64,000 nucleotides of DNA from Symsagittifera roscoffensis (lineage: Eukaryota > Xenacoelomorpha > Acoela > Convolutidae): contig NC_087066.1 in assembly GCF_963678635.1 (NCBI RefSeq), forward strand, positions 7,221,954-7,285,953, given 5' to 3'. Shown one piece after another: positions 30,136 through 39,659 of the stretch (positions are counted from its first letter, which is position 1; each line of letters begins with the position of its first letter). The notes beneath the pieces were generated by a model. The model saw only the letters and a program-made list of their open reading frames with translations, made no database searches and was not told the origin of the DNA. A program made the translations under genes and the position numbers.

Positions 30136-30831
30136 TTGGAAAGACGAAAGTGGATTCAGAAAATATCGATGAAAGCTGGTAACTCAGCGAAAAGGAAACG
30201 AGTTGAGGAGGTCATGGATTTGGGGCAAGGTGATTATCAATTGTCTGGCACAGATAGAATGTTAACTGATATAGCGTTGGTGCCACCCATTCTCATGGCG
30301 GGGATAAAGTCAACCCCTTATAAATCCAAAAGGAGTGACCGCACTCTGACTGGAGCAACCTTAGAAATGGAAATACTCAGCCAATGTGGAGAGAGCACAA
30401 TGAAAGACTTCAAGCCATCTCCCATGAATCATGGAAAGGGAAGTGTCGCAGGACAACTAACACCAGTGGAATACAACCGACTGACGGTGTCGGAGACTGT
30501 GTCTATAGATGAACCCATCGGTGGATACCTGGAGATGTTAGAATACCGAAACTCGGCTAGAGGGTATGTAATGGCCCTGGAAGACGAAAAAGCCATGGAG
30601 GGTTATCTGGAAACGATGTTGCAAGGCACCACCCTCAAGCAGAAGGCGTACGGGACTTTGGCGTCGTCTGACATACAGGCGGAAACGATCGAGCAGTTGG
30701 TGAGCCTTCCATGGAAAGCAGCAGTGTTGAGGTATTTCGAAGAAGAAATGAGGACTATGCCAAGAATACATGCTCTCGTGGCAGTACCTTACGTAAGAAC
30801 AAAGTTACAACTCAGGTTCGCCTGTGCATGA
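30136..30831 (+). CDS. Second-module ORF of unknown function (231 codons)
   Basis: No ATG at the left end (TTG at 30136); the first ATG is about 12 codons in. The product begins with a basic patch (NSAKRKRVEEV), possibly a nuclear signal. A compact region follows with YRNSARGYVMALEDEKAMEG and a helical end (LPWKAAVLRYFEEEM). It runs, one frame back, into the next ORF around 30800-30831. I recognise no family. It looks like the N-terminus of the 863-codon protein separated by an indel. Confidence 0.55.
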   Translation: MERRKWIQKISMKAGNSAKRKRVEEVMDLGQGDYQLSGTDRMLTDIALVPPILMAGIKSTPYKSKRSDRTLTGATLEMEILSQCGESTMKDFKPSPMNHGKGSVAGQLTPVEYNRLTVSETVSIDEPIGGYLEMLEYRNSARGYVMALEDEKAMEGYLETMLQGTTLKQKAYGTLASSDIQAETIEQLVSLPWKAAVLRYFEEEMRTMPRIHALVAVPYVRTKLQLRFACA

Positions 30832-33302
30832 TGGGACTGACTCGCGAAGAATATGACTCAGAAGAAAGGAAGAGATCAAAAGAGGAAAAGGTTTTCCTTA
30901 TGACGAACCTGAGGGATCTGATAGTCCAGGAGGGAGCAGCAGTAGCGTGCGCGAAGCGGAGAGACGCTCTCTGTTTCATTCGATTCCTGATAGAGCAGAT
31001 TTCAGTACCTGCATTAAACACTTGTGTTAAAATGTTGAGGGAAGGCGATGAGCGAACGAAAGCCTTATTCTTGCTAGCACTGCTGGATATGCAGCAAAGT
31101 AAACCGATGAGGGTGAACATGAAAGAACCTGAGGAGTTGGAACCCATGAAAAAGATAGACGAAATCAGGAGATTCTCAAACAAGGAGCTGAGACTCACTA
31201 AAGAATCTATGGGAGCATTGCCGAAATCCAGTGAATACTGTGGACCGATCAAGAAGAAATCGTATGGCTACGTATCCGGGATCATAGGGATCGCGTACAA
31301 TCCTTTCCTGAGTGAAGACATACGCGATTGCTTCTTCGATTATGAGCAGGCGGTGTTGCTAAGATTCTGGACGTCCAGAATTGTAATGATTAAGAGCGTT
31401 AACAATCCACAAGCCAAATTGGGACTGGTCTTGGAAGAAGAGGTGACTGCACCTTCAGTACCAAAATCCGACAAAAGAGTGGAGTTTGGGTTGGGATTCT
31501 CAGATGAATTACTGAGAACGAGCTTGATGACAGTGTGGGAATTGATGAGGCCATCATGGTGTCCTAGTCCCAACGCTGACTCAATATTACGGGCGACACA
31601 AGACGTACAGAGGGAACTGAATGCAGACTGTAACCTGCGTGACCTCAACATCATATATATTGTGATGATAACAGCCTCTAAGAGCAACGGAGAAGATAAA
31701 GTGGAGTTGCCTGGCTGGGGACCAGAAGACTGGGTCAAACCTGGTAGCTGTCTGGCGGAAGTCTGTGGACTGGAGGGTCACGTTTGTGGAGGTTTGGACT
31801 GTGTGAAGACCCTGGAGAAACAACACAAGCAATTGACGGTATTGTTTGGAAATGTAGTGATGAAAGCTAGAACAGAAACGGAACTGATAGCAGATTGCCA
31901 TGGAGGAACCGATATGAATCTAGTGACTGCACTAGGATTCTACAGCATGTTTGGTTCTTTAGAGTCGCTATTGAATCTGGAACAGAAACATGAGGTGGTC
32001 ACAGCCATCAGTGTAGAAGTATTCCCAGGAGTTCTGCAGACTGAACAGAAATACATAGGGAAATGGAGGGAAGCAATCGAGACAGAAATGAACATCAGAC
32101 ACAGTGAGACTTATTGTAGACCATCAGGAGCACGATATTTGGTGGGTTCAACGTTGGCTCCAATGTGCAAGAGCAGATACCCTGTACATTTCGTGGCTGT
32201 GGACGTGAAGAGTACAAGAACGATCGTGGATCAAGCCTTCTCAGTGCCGAAGTGTGTGAGATTGGCGAGAATGTCTGAAAAGTCTTACGAGTTACTATGT
32301 AAGATGTTCTCAGCAGTTCCAGAGAGAACCAAAGAAGAATTGGAGTCAATATTAGGAAAGAAGTTCATGGGATACGTGAGCGGGAACTTCAGTGACTTCG
32401 AGAGACAGAAACAGAGAGGATCAACTGTCACAGATTACAATGCAGTAGATGAGAATGATGAAGTCCACCGAGTGATGATGGAAGTGGAACCATTACTGGA
32501 AGCTTCGGGAAAACGTAATTGGAGGAGCATCATGTTGACACATGACGAGTTTCCTTGCCACTGCTTGCTGCAGACCTGGTGGTATCCCAAGCGAAGTAAT
32601 CTGATGTTGATCTGGGACTCTGGAGAGCTGCTCTCCATGGGTTTACCAGATTCATCACAGCCCGTAACGATAGTGATAGTGGGAGTTATGATGGCGATAA
32701 GATGGCTGGAAGCTCATGTGAGAGAAAATAACAGACAGGAGGCACCGACGAGAGAACAGTTGCGGAAATTAGATTGTCTAAAAGATTTAGATCTTTTTGA
32801 GACAATGTGCAAAGTTCTAAACATTCCGATGGAAGTGAAGAAGATATGGGCAAGAAAACGATTGATGCCATGGTTCAGAGCTAACATGACTGCATGGTTG
32901 TACGAGTATGCGAAAAAGCATATGTCGAAGCACGGCAGGTTGTACAGTGAACATCAGCTGGACATTGGAGCAGGAGCTTTCAAGCGAGCTCTCGTGACTC
33001 ATCGGAATGCAGTGACCACCGCTGTGAAAAGAATTTCCAGGACGAGTGAACGTAGTGGAAAGGAGAAGGCAGAGATGTTAAAGGAGGATTTGGAGAGAAA
33101 CGTGACGTTGTGTCTCCACAACAGCTTCTGCAGGAACAGAGAATCTAACGTGGATCCCCTACCTTGTTGTAAACAGAGGGTGGAAGAGCAGAAGTGTTGG
33201 AGGACGGCTTCCAGCAGCGTCAGGATAGCTAACGACGTGTTACAAGATACAGAAACTGAGAGTGCAGAGTCAGTATCACAGGAGGAAGAAATGGAACACT
33301 GA
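30711..33302 (+). CDS. Second-module ORF, large protein of unknown function (863 codons)
   Basis: Overlaps the previous ORF by 121 bases. The first ~40 codons are probably out-of-frame sequence and the real reading starts near LCMMGLTREEYDSEER. The protein is rich in helices and contains scattered Cys/His (CGLEGHVCGGLDC near residue 350, HDEFPCHC near 615). One hydrophobic stretch, VTIVIVGVMMAIRWL near 650, is too short to call a membrane anchor with confidence. The C-terminus is basic, then acidic. It has no retroviral Env features: no signal peptide, furin site or fusion peptide. I recognise no family. It is the last ORF, 818 bases before the 3' LTR. Confidence 0.65.
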   Translation: MESSSVEVFRRRNEDYAKNTCSRGSTLRKNKVTTQVRLCMMGLTREEYDSEERKRSKEEKVFLMTNLRDLIVQEGAAVACAKRRDALCFIRFLIEQISVPALNTCVKMLREGDERTKALFLLALLDMQQSKPMRVNMKEPEELEPMKKIDEIRRFSNKELRLTKESMGALPKSSEYCGPIKKKSYGYVSGIIGIAYNPFLSEDIRDCFFDYEQAVLLRFWTSRIVMIKSVNNPQAKLGLVLEEEVTAPSVPKSDKRVEFGLGFSDELLRTSLMTVWELMRPSWCPSPNADSILRATQDVQRELNADCNLRDLNIIYIVMITASKSNGEDKVELPGWGPEDWVKPGSCLAEVCGLEGHVCGGLDCVKTLEKQHKQLTVLFGNVVMKARTETELIADCHGGTDMNLVTALGFYSMFGSLESLLNLEQKHEVVTAISVEVFPGVLQTEQKYIGKWREAIETEMNIRHSETYCRPSGARYLVGSTLAPMCKSRYPVHFVAVDVKSTRTIVDQAFSVPKCVRLARMSEKSYELLCKMFSAVPERTKEELESILGKKFMGYVSGNFSDFERQKQRGSTVTDYNAVDENDEVHRVMMEVEPLLEASGKRNWRSIMLTHDEFPCHCLLQTWWYPKRSNLMLIWDSGELLSMGLPDSSQPVTIVIVGVMMAIRWLEAHVRENNRQEAPTREQLRKLDCLKDLDLFETMCKVLNIPMEVKKIWARKRLMPWFRANMTAWLYEYAKKHMSKHGRLYSEHQLDIGAGAFKRALVTHRNAVTTAVKRISRTSERSGKEKAEMLKEDLERNVTLCLHNSFCRNRESNVDPLPCCKQRVEEQKCWRTASSSVRIANDVLQDTETESAESVSQEEEMEH

Positions 33303-34120
33303 CGGATGAATGAAGAACAAGATGAAAAATTAGATGAAATTAGAAAAATTTAGAAGTTTTAGAACTTCTAAACGACGAAAAAAGAAGAAAACAAAGGAGT
33401 GATGAAGATAAATTAAAACTCAGATTTGATTATGTGTGTGAAAAACTCAAGTGAGAAACCAAGCAACCAAGTTGTAATTGAAAACTGAAACATTAAGTTG
33501 AGTTTTGGAATTGTTGCATTTATAGATTTGCGTTTTGATTTTAGTTGAAGTGGCTTTAGAGACACTCACTTACTATTTGTTTAGGAAGGCTTAAGTGAAG
33601 GAGTATATTTAAATATTCCAGCCTGCATGACTGTTTTTAACCAGCTAGGAGAACTGATCACTTTGTGGTGACATGGAAGACTTGAGTAATCTCTCGAAGA
33701 GGGAGATTGTTTCATTGTTCTTTCTAACCACAGAGTTTCTTAGTTTTAGTATTCAGGACAATAACAAGCAAGATTTCCGAAGGGAAAAGCGTAGTAGGAT
33801 AATTTTAGCTTGTTGATTGGCAGGACTGTCCTGCAAGCCAACACCTTTTAAATCTAAGAGAAAAAGTTTTAATCGGGACATTGACATTGGAAGTCAGAAA
33901 ATATGTTTTATCTTAAGTCATATCCTCAATGTGCAGATTAATGAGAGAATTTGAAGGCTATAGTGATGTAGTATGATGCCATTTATATTCTGCAGTGAGT
34001 CGATGTGACGTGGATAAAAGTGATTTCGTGCATTTTGTAAATTCTGTTCGATGACACTGTAACCATTTTACGAACATTGCGTGATTCAATGAGGACATTG
34101 ACCGGACTGTCCGGGGAGTA
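33303..34120 (+). other. 3' untranslated region of the giant element
   Basis: No ORF of note. It ends with GGACTGTCCGGGGAGTA immediately before the LTR. The purine run GGGGAG is the likely plus-strand primer (polypurine tract). Confidence 0.7.
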
Positions 34121-35118
34121 TGTGACATTCGACCGGAAAGTGAAAAATGCAATCTCTGCAGAATTCGAGTTTTTAGCAGCGAGCCTTCCGGATTGGTGAT
34201 TATTAAGAATTAAGAACGTTATTGGAACGATTGGCCAAACGGTGAGGGCTGGAATATTCTGGTATTTTAAAATTTCAAAAATTCGAATTATGACGTCATA
34301 TTTCTGAGAAACGTCAGAAAAGCCCATTTTGGCTAAAACAAGAAAGAAAAACAGAACAACATTAGCTGCGCTAACAACAACTACGAAATCGAGATTGGAA
34401 AACGACAACGAGTTACAGAGTAACAGAGAACACTCCGAGTTGCAACTATTGTGCCGCTACAATAGTTGCAAGGCCGTTGCGAACAACGGTGAAGGGTGAA
34501 AGACGGCCTTCTGGATTAAGATGAAATCAGGATTAACAAGCTTGATCCAGCGGATTTGTCAATCCGGAGGGGTAAAGGAACTGAAACTTTTATCCTGTTA
34601 CATAAACTTTTAGCTTCCTGTCATGTCCTGACTTGAATTTAATTAATATCTAGATTCATTTTGATAAGGATGAGAAGCTAGGAGTTGGGGGAAAGGGTTG
34701 ATCCATCTTCGATGGAGATGATGATTTTTATCTACTGAACAAAAACAATAGTAATATAATAAGTAGTAGCCCTGTTTTTAGGAGTGACCTCGTGGTCTGG
34801 GGATACTGAGACCCAGCCATGAGCTCACTACTTCTGCATGTAATTTAGTTAATTTGAGTGTTTTGACCGAAGCCGAAAGCAGTAACCTTTTGTCGACCCG
34901 ATGTTAGAAAGACCACCGAAAAGTACTGGCTTGGTAGAGACGGTGAAAAGCATGCAAAGCTCTGTTTAGACGTTAGCCAGTCGTCTTAAGACTTAGTTTT
35001 GTCTTCCGTCGATATGTATCTTCCGGGCGAATGTTACATAGATGTTTTTATGGCGCTCCTGGGTGTTATTCTTTTTAACATCATGACCGGCAGAACCGTT
35101 AACGAGCACTCCGCGCCG
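34121..35118 (+). repeat. 3' LTR of the giant element
   Basis: Partner of 10529-11527. Identity starts exactly at TGTGACATTC. It ends at CGCGCCG (35112-35118), where a duplicate of GTTAACGAGCACTCCG follows instead of the leader sequence. The right edge may therefore be rearranged. Confidence 0.9.
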
Positions 35119-35284
35119 TTAACGAGCACTCCGGCAAAAAATCCAGGCTTGGTAAAAAAACATCAGAAATCAAATGAGGCCAGCAATTTTTGCCAAATTT
35201 ATCAATTCAGACATTAACTTAAAAATGTTTCTAAATGCTGAGCAAAAGAGCTTTGGTATGATACCACATTTGACATATGAATTT

Positions 35285-35608
35285 CAATGCTCAGCTGTTT
35301 CTGCACCCATTGTAACTACAAAAAAATTGCCACGTGCAGTCGTTCGTTGCTGAAAATCGCTCGTTCCAAAAACTTCCACTTTGTCCATTTTCTCTAATAT
35401 GCGGTTTCTGAGGCCAGTTAGTTTCTCAAATTCTATATGTGCGTATGAGCGCACATATAGAATTTGAGAAACTAACTGGCCTCAGAAACCGCATATTAGA
35501 GAAAATGGACAAAGTGGAAGTTTTTGGAACGAGCGATTTTCAGCAACGAACGACTGCACTTGGCAATTTTTTTGTAGTTACAATGGGTGCAGAAACAGCT
35601 GAGCATTG
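35285..35608. repeat. Near-perfect palindrome: 159-bp arms, 6-base spacer
   Basis: 35285-35443 is the reverse complement of 35450-35608 with one mismatch (CCACGTG against CCAAGTG). The spacer is TATGAG. Transcribed RNA would form a very stable hairpin. It could be a foldback duplication, an siRNA-producing locus or an assembly artefact. Confidence 0.95.
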
Positions 35609-35681
35609 TTTTAAGAAGAAATCGGGACGAAGAATCCCCAATAGCATTGCTGTAAATACCCTGCAAGGTGAATTCCCGTAG
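35439..35681 (+). other. Unrecognised short ORF across the palindrome's right arm
   Basis: An 80-codon frame with a plausible protein composition (LTGLRNRILEKMDKVEV, NFFVVTMGAETAEH). The frame is cut by the small transposon inserted at 35668. Without the insertion it would run about 11 codons further, to a stop near 36092. I do not recognise it. It could be a fragment of a gene or of a mobile element; coding status is weakly supported. Confidence 0.3.
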
Positions 35682-36055
35682 GTTCCAATATTCATAGGTT
35701 CCAAAATAAAAAAATCAGTCGCATAAGTTCCAAAATTTATCTTCTTGAATTCTGATTGGTTTAAATTTGAGCCAACGAATTTATGGATCGATTGTTTACT
35801 GTTCAACCAGCATAAACTGAAGCTGCAGAATAGTGACCGCCGCAGCCGCGCCAACGTGTTGCGAGCTTGCCACCAAAGGGTAGGACTCTATTCGAAATTT
35901 AGAGCAGGTTATCGCCGCAAAGCGGCGACCTTAAACCGAGACTCGGCTAATTTAGTCTTTTGACCAATTGAAAAGATTTGGAACTTATGCGACTGCTTTT
36001 TTATTTTGGAACCTATGGGACTGATTTTTTATTTTAGAACCTATGAATACGCACC
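35668..36055. mobile_element. Small non-autonomous DNA transposon with 10-bp target-site duplication
   Basis: ACCCTGCAAG flanks the element on both sides (35658-35667 and 36056-36065). The ends are inverted: GTGAATTCCCGTAGGTTCC against GGTGCGTATTCATAGGTTC from the other end. A longer subterminal match, CAGTCGCATAAGTTCCAAA, is also inverted. There is no transposase. The ~10-bp duplication suggests a MULE-like family; that label is inference. Confidence 0.85.
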
Positions 36056-37544
36056 ACCCTGCAAGAACAACAACCTAATGATTCTAGTACTCAATGATTT
36101 CAGATTGGGTGAGATGTGACAAAATTGATTAAATGCAGAAAGAAAGAGCGTTACCGATTGCTATCCGGCCAAAACCGCCGAATCAGTTCATTTTGGTACG
36201 CTGTTCTTTTTAATGCATTCTACTACATGATTATACTATAAGTTCTGGGAATTGTGGTCAATTTAGCTCAATCCACAAAATTCATGGGTCGTTAACAATT
36301 CACCCAGTTTAGTTTTCAGGGAACTCCGCCTAGTCTCGCATTATAATAATTGTGTTTATTTTCCAGCTGAATAAATGCGGCAAAAATAGTGAGAGAAGCC
36401 ATTTTGAAATAGAATTCATATGGAATTTTTCACCCGGTGCGGCACGTCCTTCTAGTATTCAGATCAGAATTCGGCGTAATTACAATAGAGGGGTGACTGC
36501 ATCTTATTTTTAACCACATGAAACCTAAACTGGTCAAACTGAAAGAATTTTGAAGGCTCATCTCCGATTTTGTTTCCAACTAATTATTTGTGAACAATTT
36601 TATGTTGTTAAATAATGGGACAATTTATTTTTCATTAGGGACCCCTGAGTTTTCGCCTGACATCTCGATCACAATTTGCCTAAAAAATTTTTCCGCGAAG
36701 TTTTATTGTTGGTTTATTAATTTTTCTGAAATGAAACACTAGCGAGCATGCTGAGTGAGACAGAAGTTTCCTTCTTTTTCCAACCTAAGTCGCAAATAAT
36801 TTTGCCTTTTTGGGGTGCTTTAACGCCCTTTTGATAGCATGTGCTTTGACACTCGGTTAGTAATAAGTAATTATAGTTGAAGCAATTTTAATTCGTCAAA
36901 TGAACCGAAAAAACTGTTTGTTTCAAACAATAGTACAATAATAAAAACTGTATTTCAGAATTTTACCTACTGAATATATTTCGCAATTTTTTTGAAATGC
37001 ATAATTTATACAATTTGGTATTATGATTTCCTATTTATTTTATTCAAAATTAGTGTGGATGCTTCCAGCTTGCTATATTCCAAAGTATTACTTGCAAAGT
37101 TGTGTCTATTTGTATTTGGTGCCAATTTTGCCGCATCGCATTGGCAATTTATTAGCATATATAGCTGCTTTATTTGTGGCTAAATTTTGTAACTTGTCAA
37201 CGGTCCGCGGTGAAGATGCGAGGTCAGGGGATCCTGTTCTTCTAGTCGTTGGATCGAATCCGCCTTAGCAGAAGTTTTTATTTTGATGGCTTATTTTACC
37301 TTTTTTTCTTATTTCACTTTATGGAGCGGTTTTTGTCTTTTTTGCGCGCTAGTGTTTGCGAAGAGCAGCTTCGCCTTTGCGTTAAGTTTCCAATCGAAAC
37401 GTACTGATTAGTCGTACTCTTATTTCTGTGCATATGTTGTAGGTAGCGTCATGTTATGATTTACGTTTTTCAATATAAGTCGCAAATAAAAGTGCTGATT
37501 TATTTGTTGACACTTTTGCCTAACATCTGGTTTACTTTTGCTGT

Positions 37545-38005
37545 CAAACTTTTCCGTCAAATCTAATCAAGGGTTCAATCAAAAAACAAGTGGGAACTTT
37601 CTTTGCATGTGCAGCTACGGTCTCGTTTTGTAGAAAATACTGTTAGACTAGACTACCTATCAAATTTGAGACAAAAGTTTCACTCGAATGTTTTTTTTTT
37701 GTCGAAAACTTTTCTGTCAAATCCACGATCGAGGGTTCAATCAAAAAACAAGTAGTAGCAACTTTTTTTGCATAAGCAGCTATGGTCTCGTTTTGTAGAA
37801 AATACTGTTAGACTAGACTACGTATCAAATTTGAGATAAAAGGTTCACTCGAATGTTTTTTTTTGTCGAAAAGTATTCTGTCAAATCTAAGATCAAGGGT
37901 TCAATCAAAAAACAAGTAGTTCTTTGCATAAGCAGCTATGGGCTGATTTTGTAGACAATACTGTTTGACTACATACCAAGTTTGAGATAAAAAGTTCACT
38001 CGAAA
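37545..38005. repeat. Three diverged ~163-bp tandem units
   Basis: GGGTTCAATCAAAAAACAAG begins at 37571, 37733 and 37898, giving offsets of 162 and 165. Each unit also carries GCAGCTA(C/T)GG(T/G)CT, ATACTGTT(A/T)GACTA and a T-run followed by GTCGAAAA. Confidence 0.85.
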
Positions 38006-38045
38006 GAACAGATGCTAAGAATTTTTTCTGCATAGCAGCTGAGCC

Positions 38046-39193
38046 CAATTTTACGCAGAAAAGACCTTCTAAAACTAACTCTGAAAATATATTTTTCAAA
38101 ACAATAAAATGAGGTCAAAGCTGCTGATGCTGAGACGATTCCTACTGATGCTGAGACAATTCTTTGATTTTTCAATTGAACACTGTATCTTGAGAAGTCA
38201 AAAAGTTGCAAGTAAGTGAGTTGCAATGTTATCCCCTGAGTAGTAGAAGAGTGGGCTGATCAGGGGGGGGGGGGGGGTGGGTGGGTGCAGACCCAATGTT
38301 TCAAGATTGGGAATATTTTAATACATGGCAAAATCTATAACCTATCTTAATACAATGGAAATCTTTTCCCTATCTTGATACATAGCTTGCAGACAGTATG
38401 TTCTATTCCCTATCTTAGAACATGAGGGTCTGCACCCACCCCACCTCCCCTGATCAGCTGATTAGCGATTATTTCTAATTGTGGGAAGGAATCCAGGCTT
38501 TTCCCCCGCCTCGCACGGTCATCAATTTTTTTAGTTGAACGAAAGGTTTTACTATGTTGGTTAATGAGAACAAATATGTTTATCATAGCCTTTTTTGTCT
38601 GCTTAGCGGCCCTGCTCAATTTTACGCAGAAAAGAGTTATAAAACTAAGAAGTCTGAAAATATTTTTTTAAACATTAAAATGAGGTCAAAGCTGCTGATG
38701 CAGAGAAAATACCCACTCTGATTTCTCGATTGAAACCTTTACCCCCGAGAAGTCAAAAATTTCTTTTGAAGTAATGACCTTTTTTGGAAAGTTTTTGATT
38801 TTCTCGAAAACTACGGTGCCAAATCTGACATTAATTGTTAAGTAAGTTGAAGGTTATCCCCTGAGTATTAGAAGAGTGAGCTGATGGGGCAGACCCCCAT
38901 GTTTTAATATAGGGAATATCTTAATACATTGCAAAACCTATGACCTATCTTAATACATGGGAAATTTGTTCCCTATCTTAATACATAGCTTGCAGATCGG
39001 ATATTCTATTCCTTATCTTAAAACATAACTGCACGCACCTCCCCCCCCCCTACTATCAGCTCACTCTTCTTCTACTCCCCTGCTTAGCGCTTATTTCTAA
39101 CTGTGAGAAGGAATCCAGGCTTCCCCCCACCTCACACGGGCATCAATTTTTTGGTTAAACGAAAGGTTTTACGATGTTGGTTATGGAGAATTT
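38046..39193. repeat. Diverged ~570-bp duplication
   Basis: ATGAGGTCAAAGCTGCTGATGC occurs in both copies (near 38109 and 38682). So do repeated CCTATCTTAATACA motifs, GGAATCCAGGCTT and CGAAAGGTTTTAC(T/G)ATGTTGGTTA. Copy 1 spans about 38046-38571 and copy 2 about 38614-39193. Copy 1 has the G-run at 38262-38285. Confidence 0.8.
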
Positions 39194-39659
39194 TCATAAC
39201 AATTGGAAAATTTGATCAATAAGTTTACTTCAAGAAATTTGCAGGTAAAGGAAAGGAAAAAGAGCCGGAATCCGCTATGGACTTAAGAAATATTTGACAT
39301 TTTGACCCATTTTTGGCCTTCGTTCAGTTTCCCGACAAGGACCGTGCCATTTCTGAATTTAAGAATTCAATCGAACGCAGATTTTTTCTAATTAAGGAGT
39401 TTTATCTGTAATTTTGATAAAAATAACCTCTATACTTTCTAATTGTTCAATTTTTGTCACAATCTGAAAATTCCGCATTACCTCCGACATCAGTATATTT
39501 TAAGAAAAATAATATCAAACTTGAACCTCTAGCTTCAGTATATTTTTAAATCAGTTTCACATTTTGAAGCTTGTTTTTGCCGTTTCATGGCTTGCGTTTG
39601 CGAACTCAAAGCTTCGTTTATGTTGATGATTTGATTTGTTGAATTGTTCATATGCGCAG

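Larger units (their letters stand above)
10529..35118 (+). mobile_element. Giant (~24.6 kb) Ty3/Gypsy-like LTR retrotransposon
   Basis: Direct repeats of ~1 kb at 10529-11527 and 34121-35118 bound the element. Both begin TGTGACATTCGACCGGAA. Between them lie a leader, gag, protease, RT-RNase H, integrase and a macrodomain-like tail (14380-23963). A ~400-bp gap and a second set of long + strand ORFs (24367-33302) follow. RT-RNase H before integrase, a DTGA protease and a GPF-type integrase C-terminus place it in Ty3/Gypsy. The usual size of that family is 5-10 kb, so this is very large. Nearly every ORF is broken by frameshifts or stops, so this copy is probably not autonomous. I found no target-site duplication or confident primer-binding site. 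The right LTR edge is blurred by a duplicated GTTAACGAGCACTCCG. Confidence 0.9.
36066..39659. other. AT-rich non-coding DNA upstream of the MITF-like gene
   Basis: No gene is supported. It holds three ~163-bp tandem units (37545-38005), a diverged ~570-bp duplication (38046-39193) and a G-run at about 38262-38285. It could be promoter, 5' intron or intergenic. Upstream exons of the bHLH gene may hide here, but I could not identify any. Confidence 0.6.

Noticed and set aside
30711-33302. Retroviral-type Env in the second module
   Set aside because: No signal peptide, furin-type cleavage site, fusion peptide or clear C-terminal anchor is visible.
37195-37275. tRNA-like B box (GGATCGAATCC)
   Set aside because: No matching A box or cloverleaf stems could be drawn around it.
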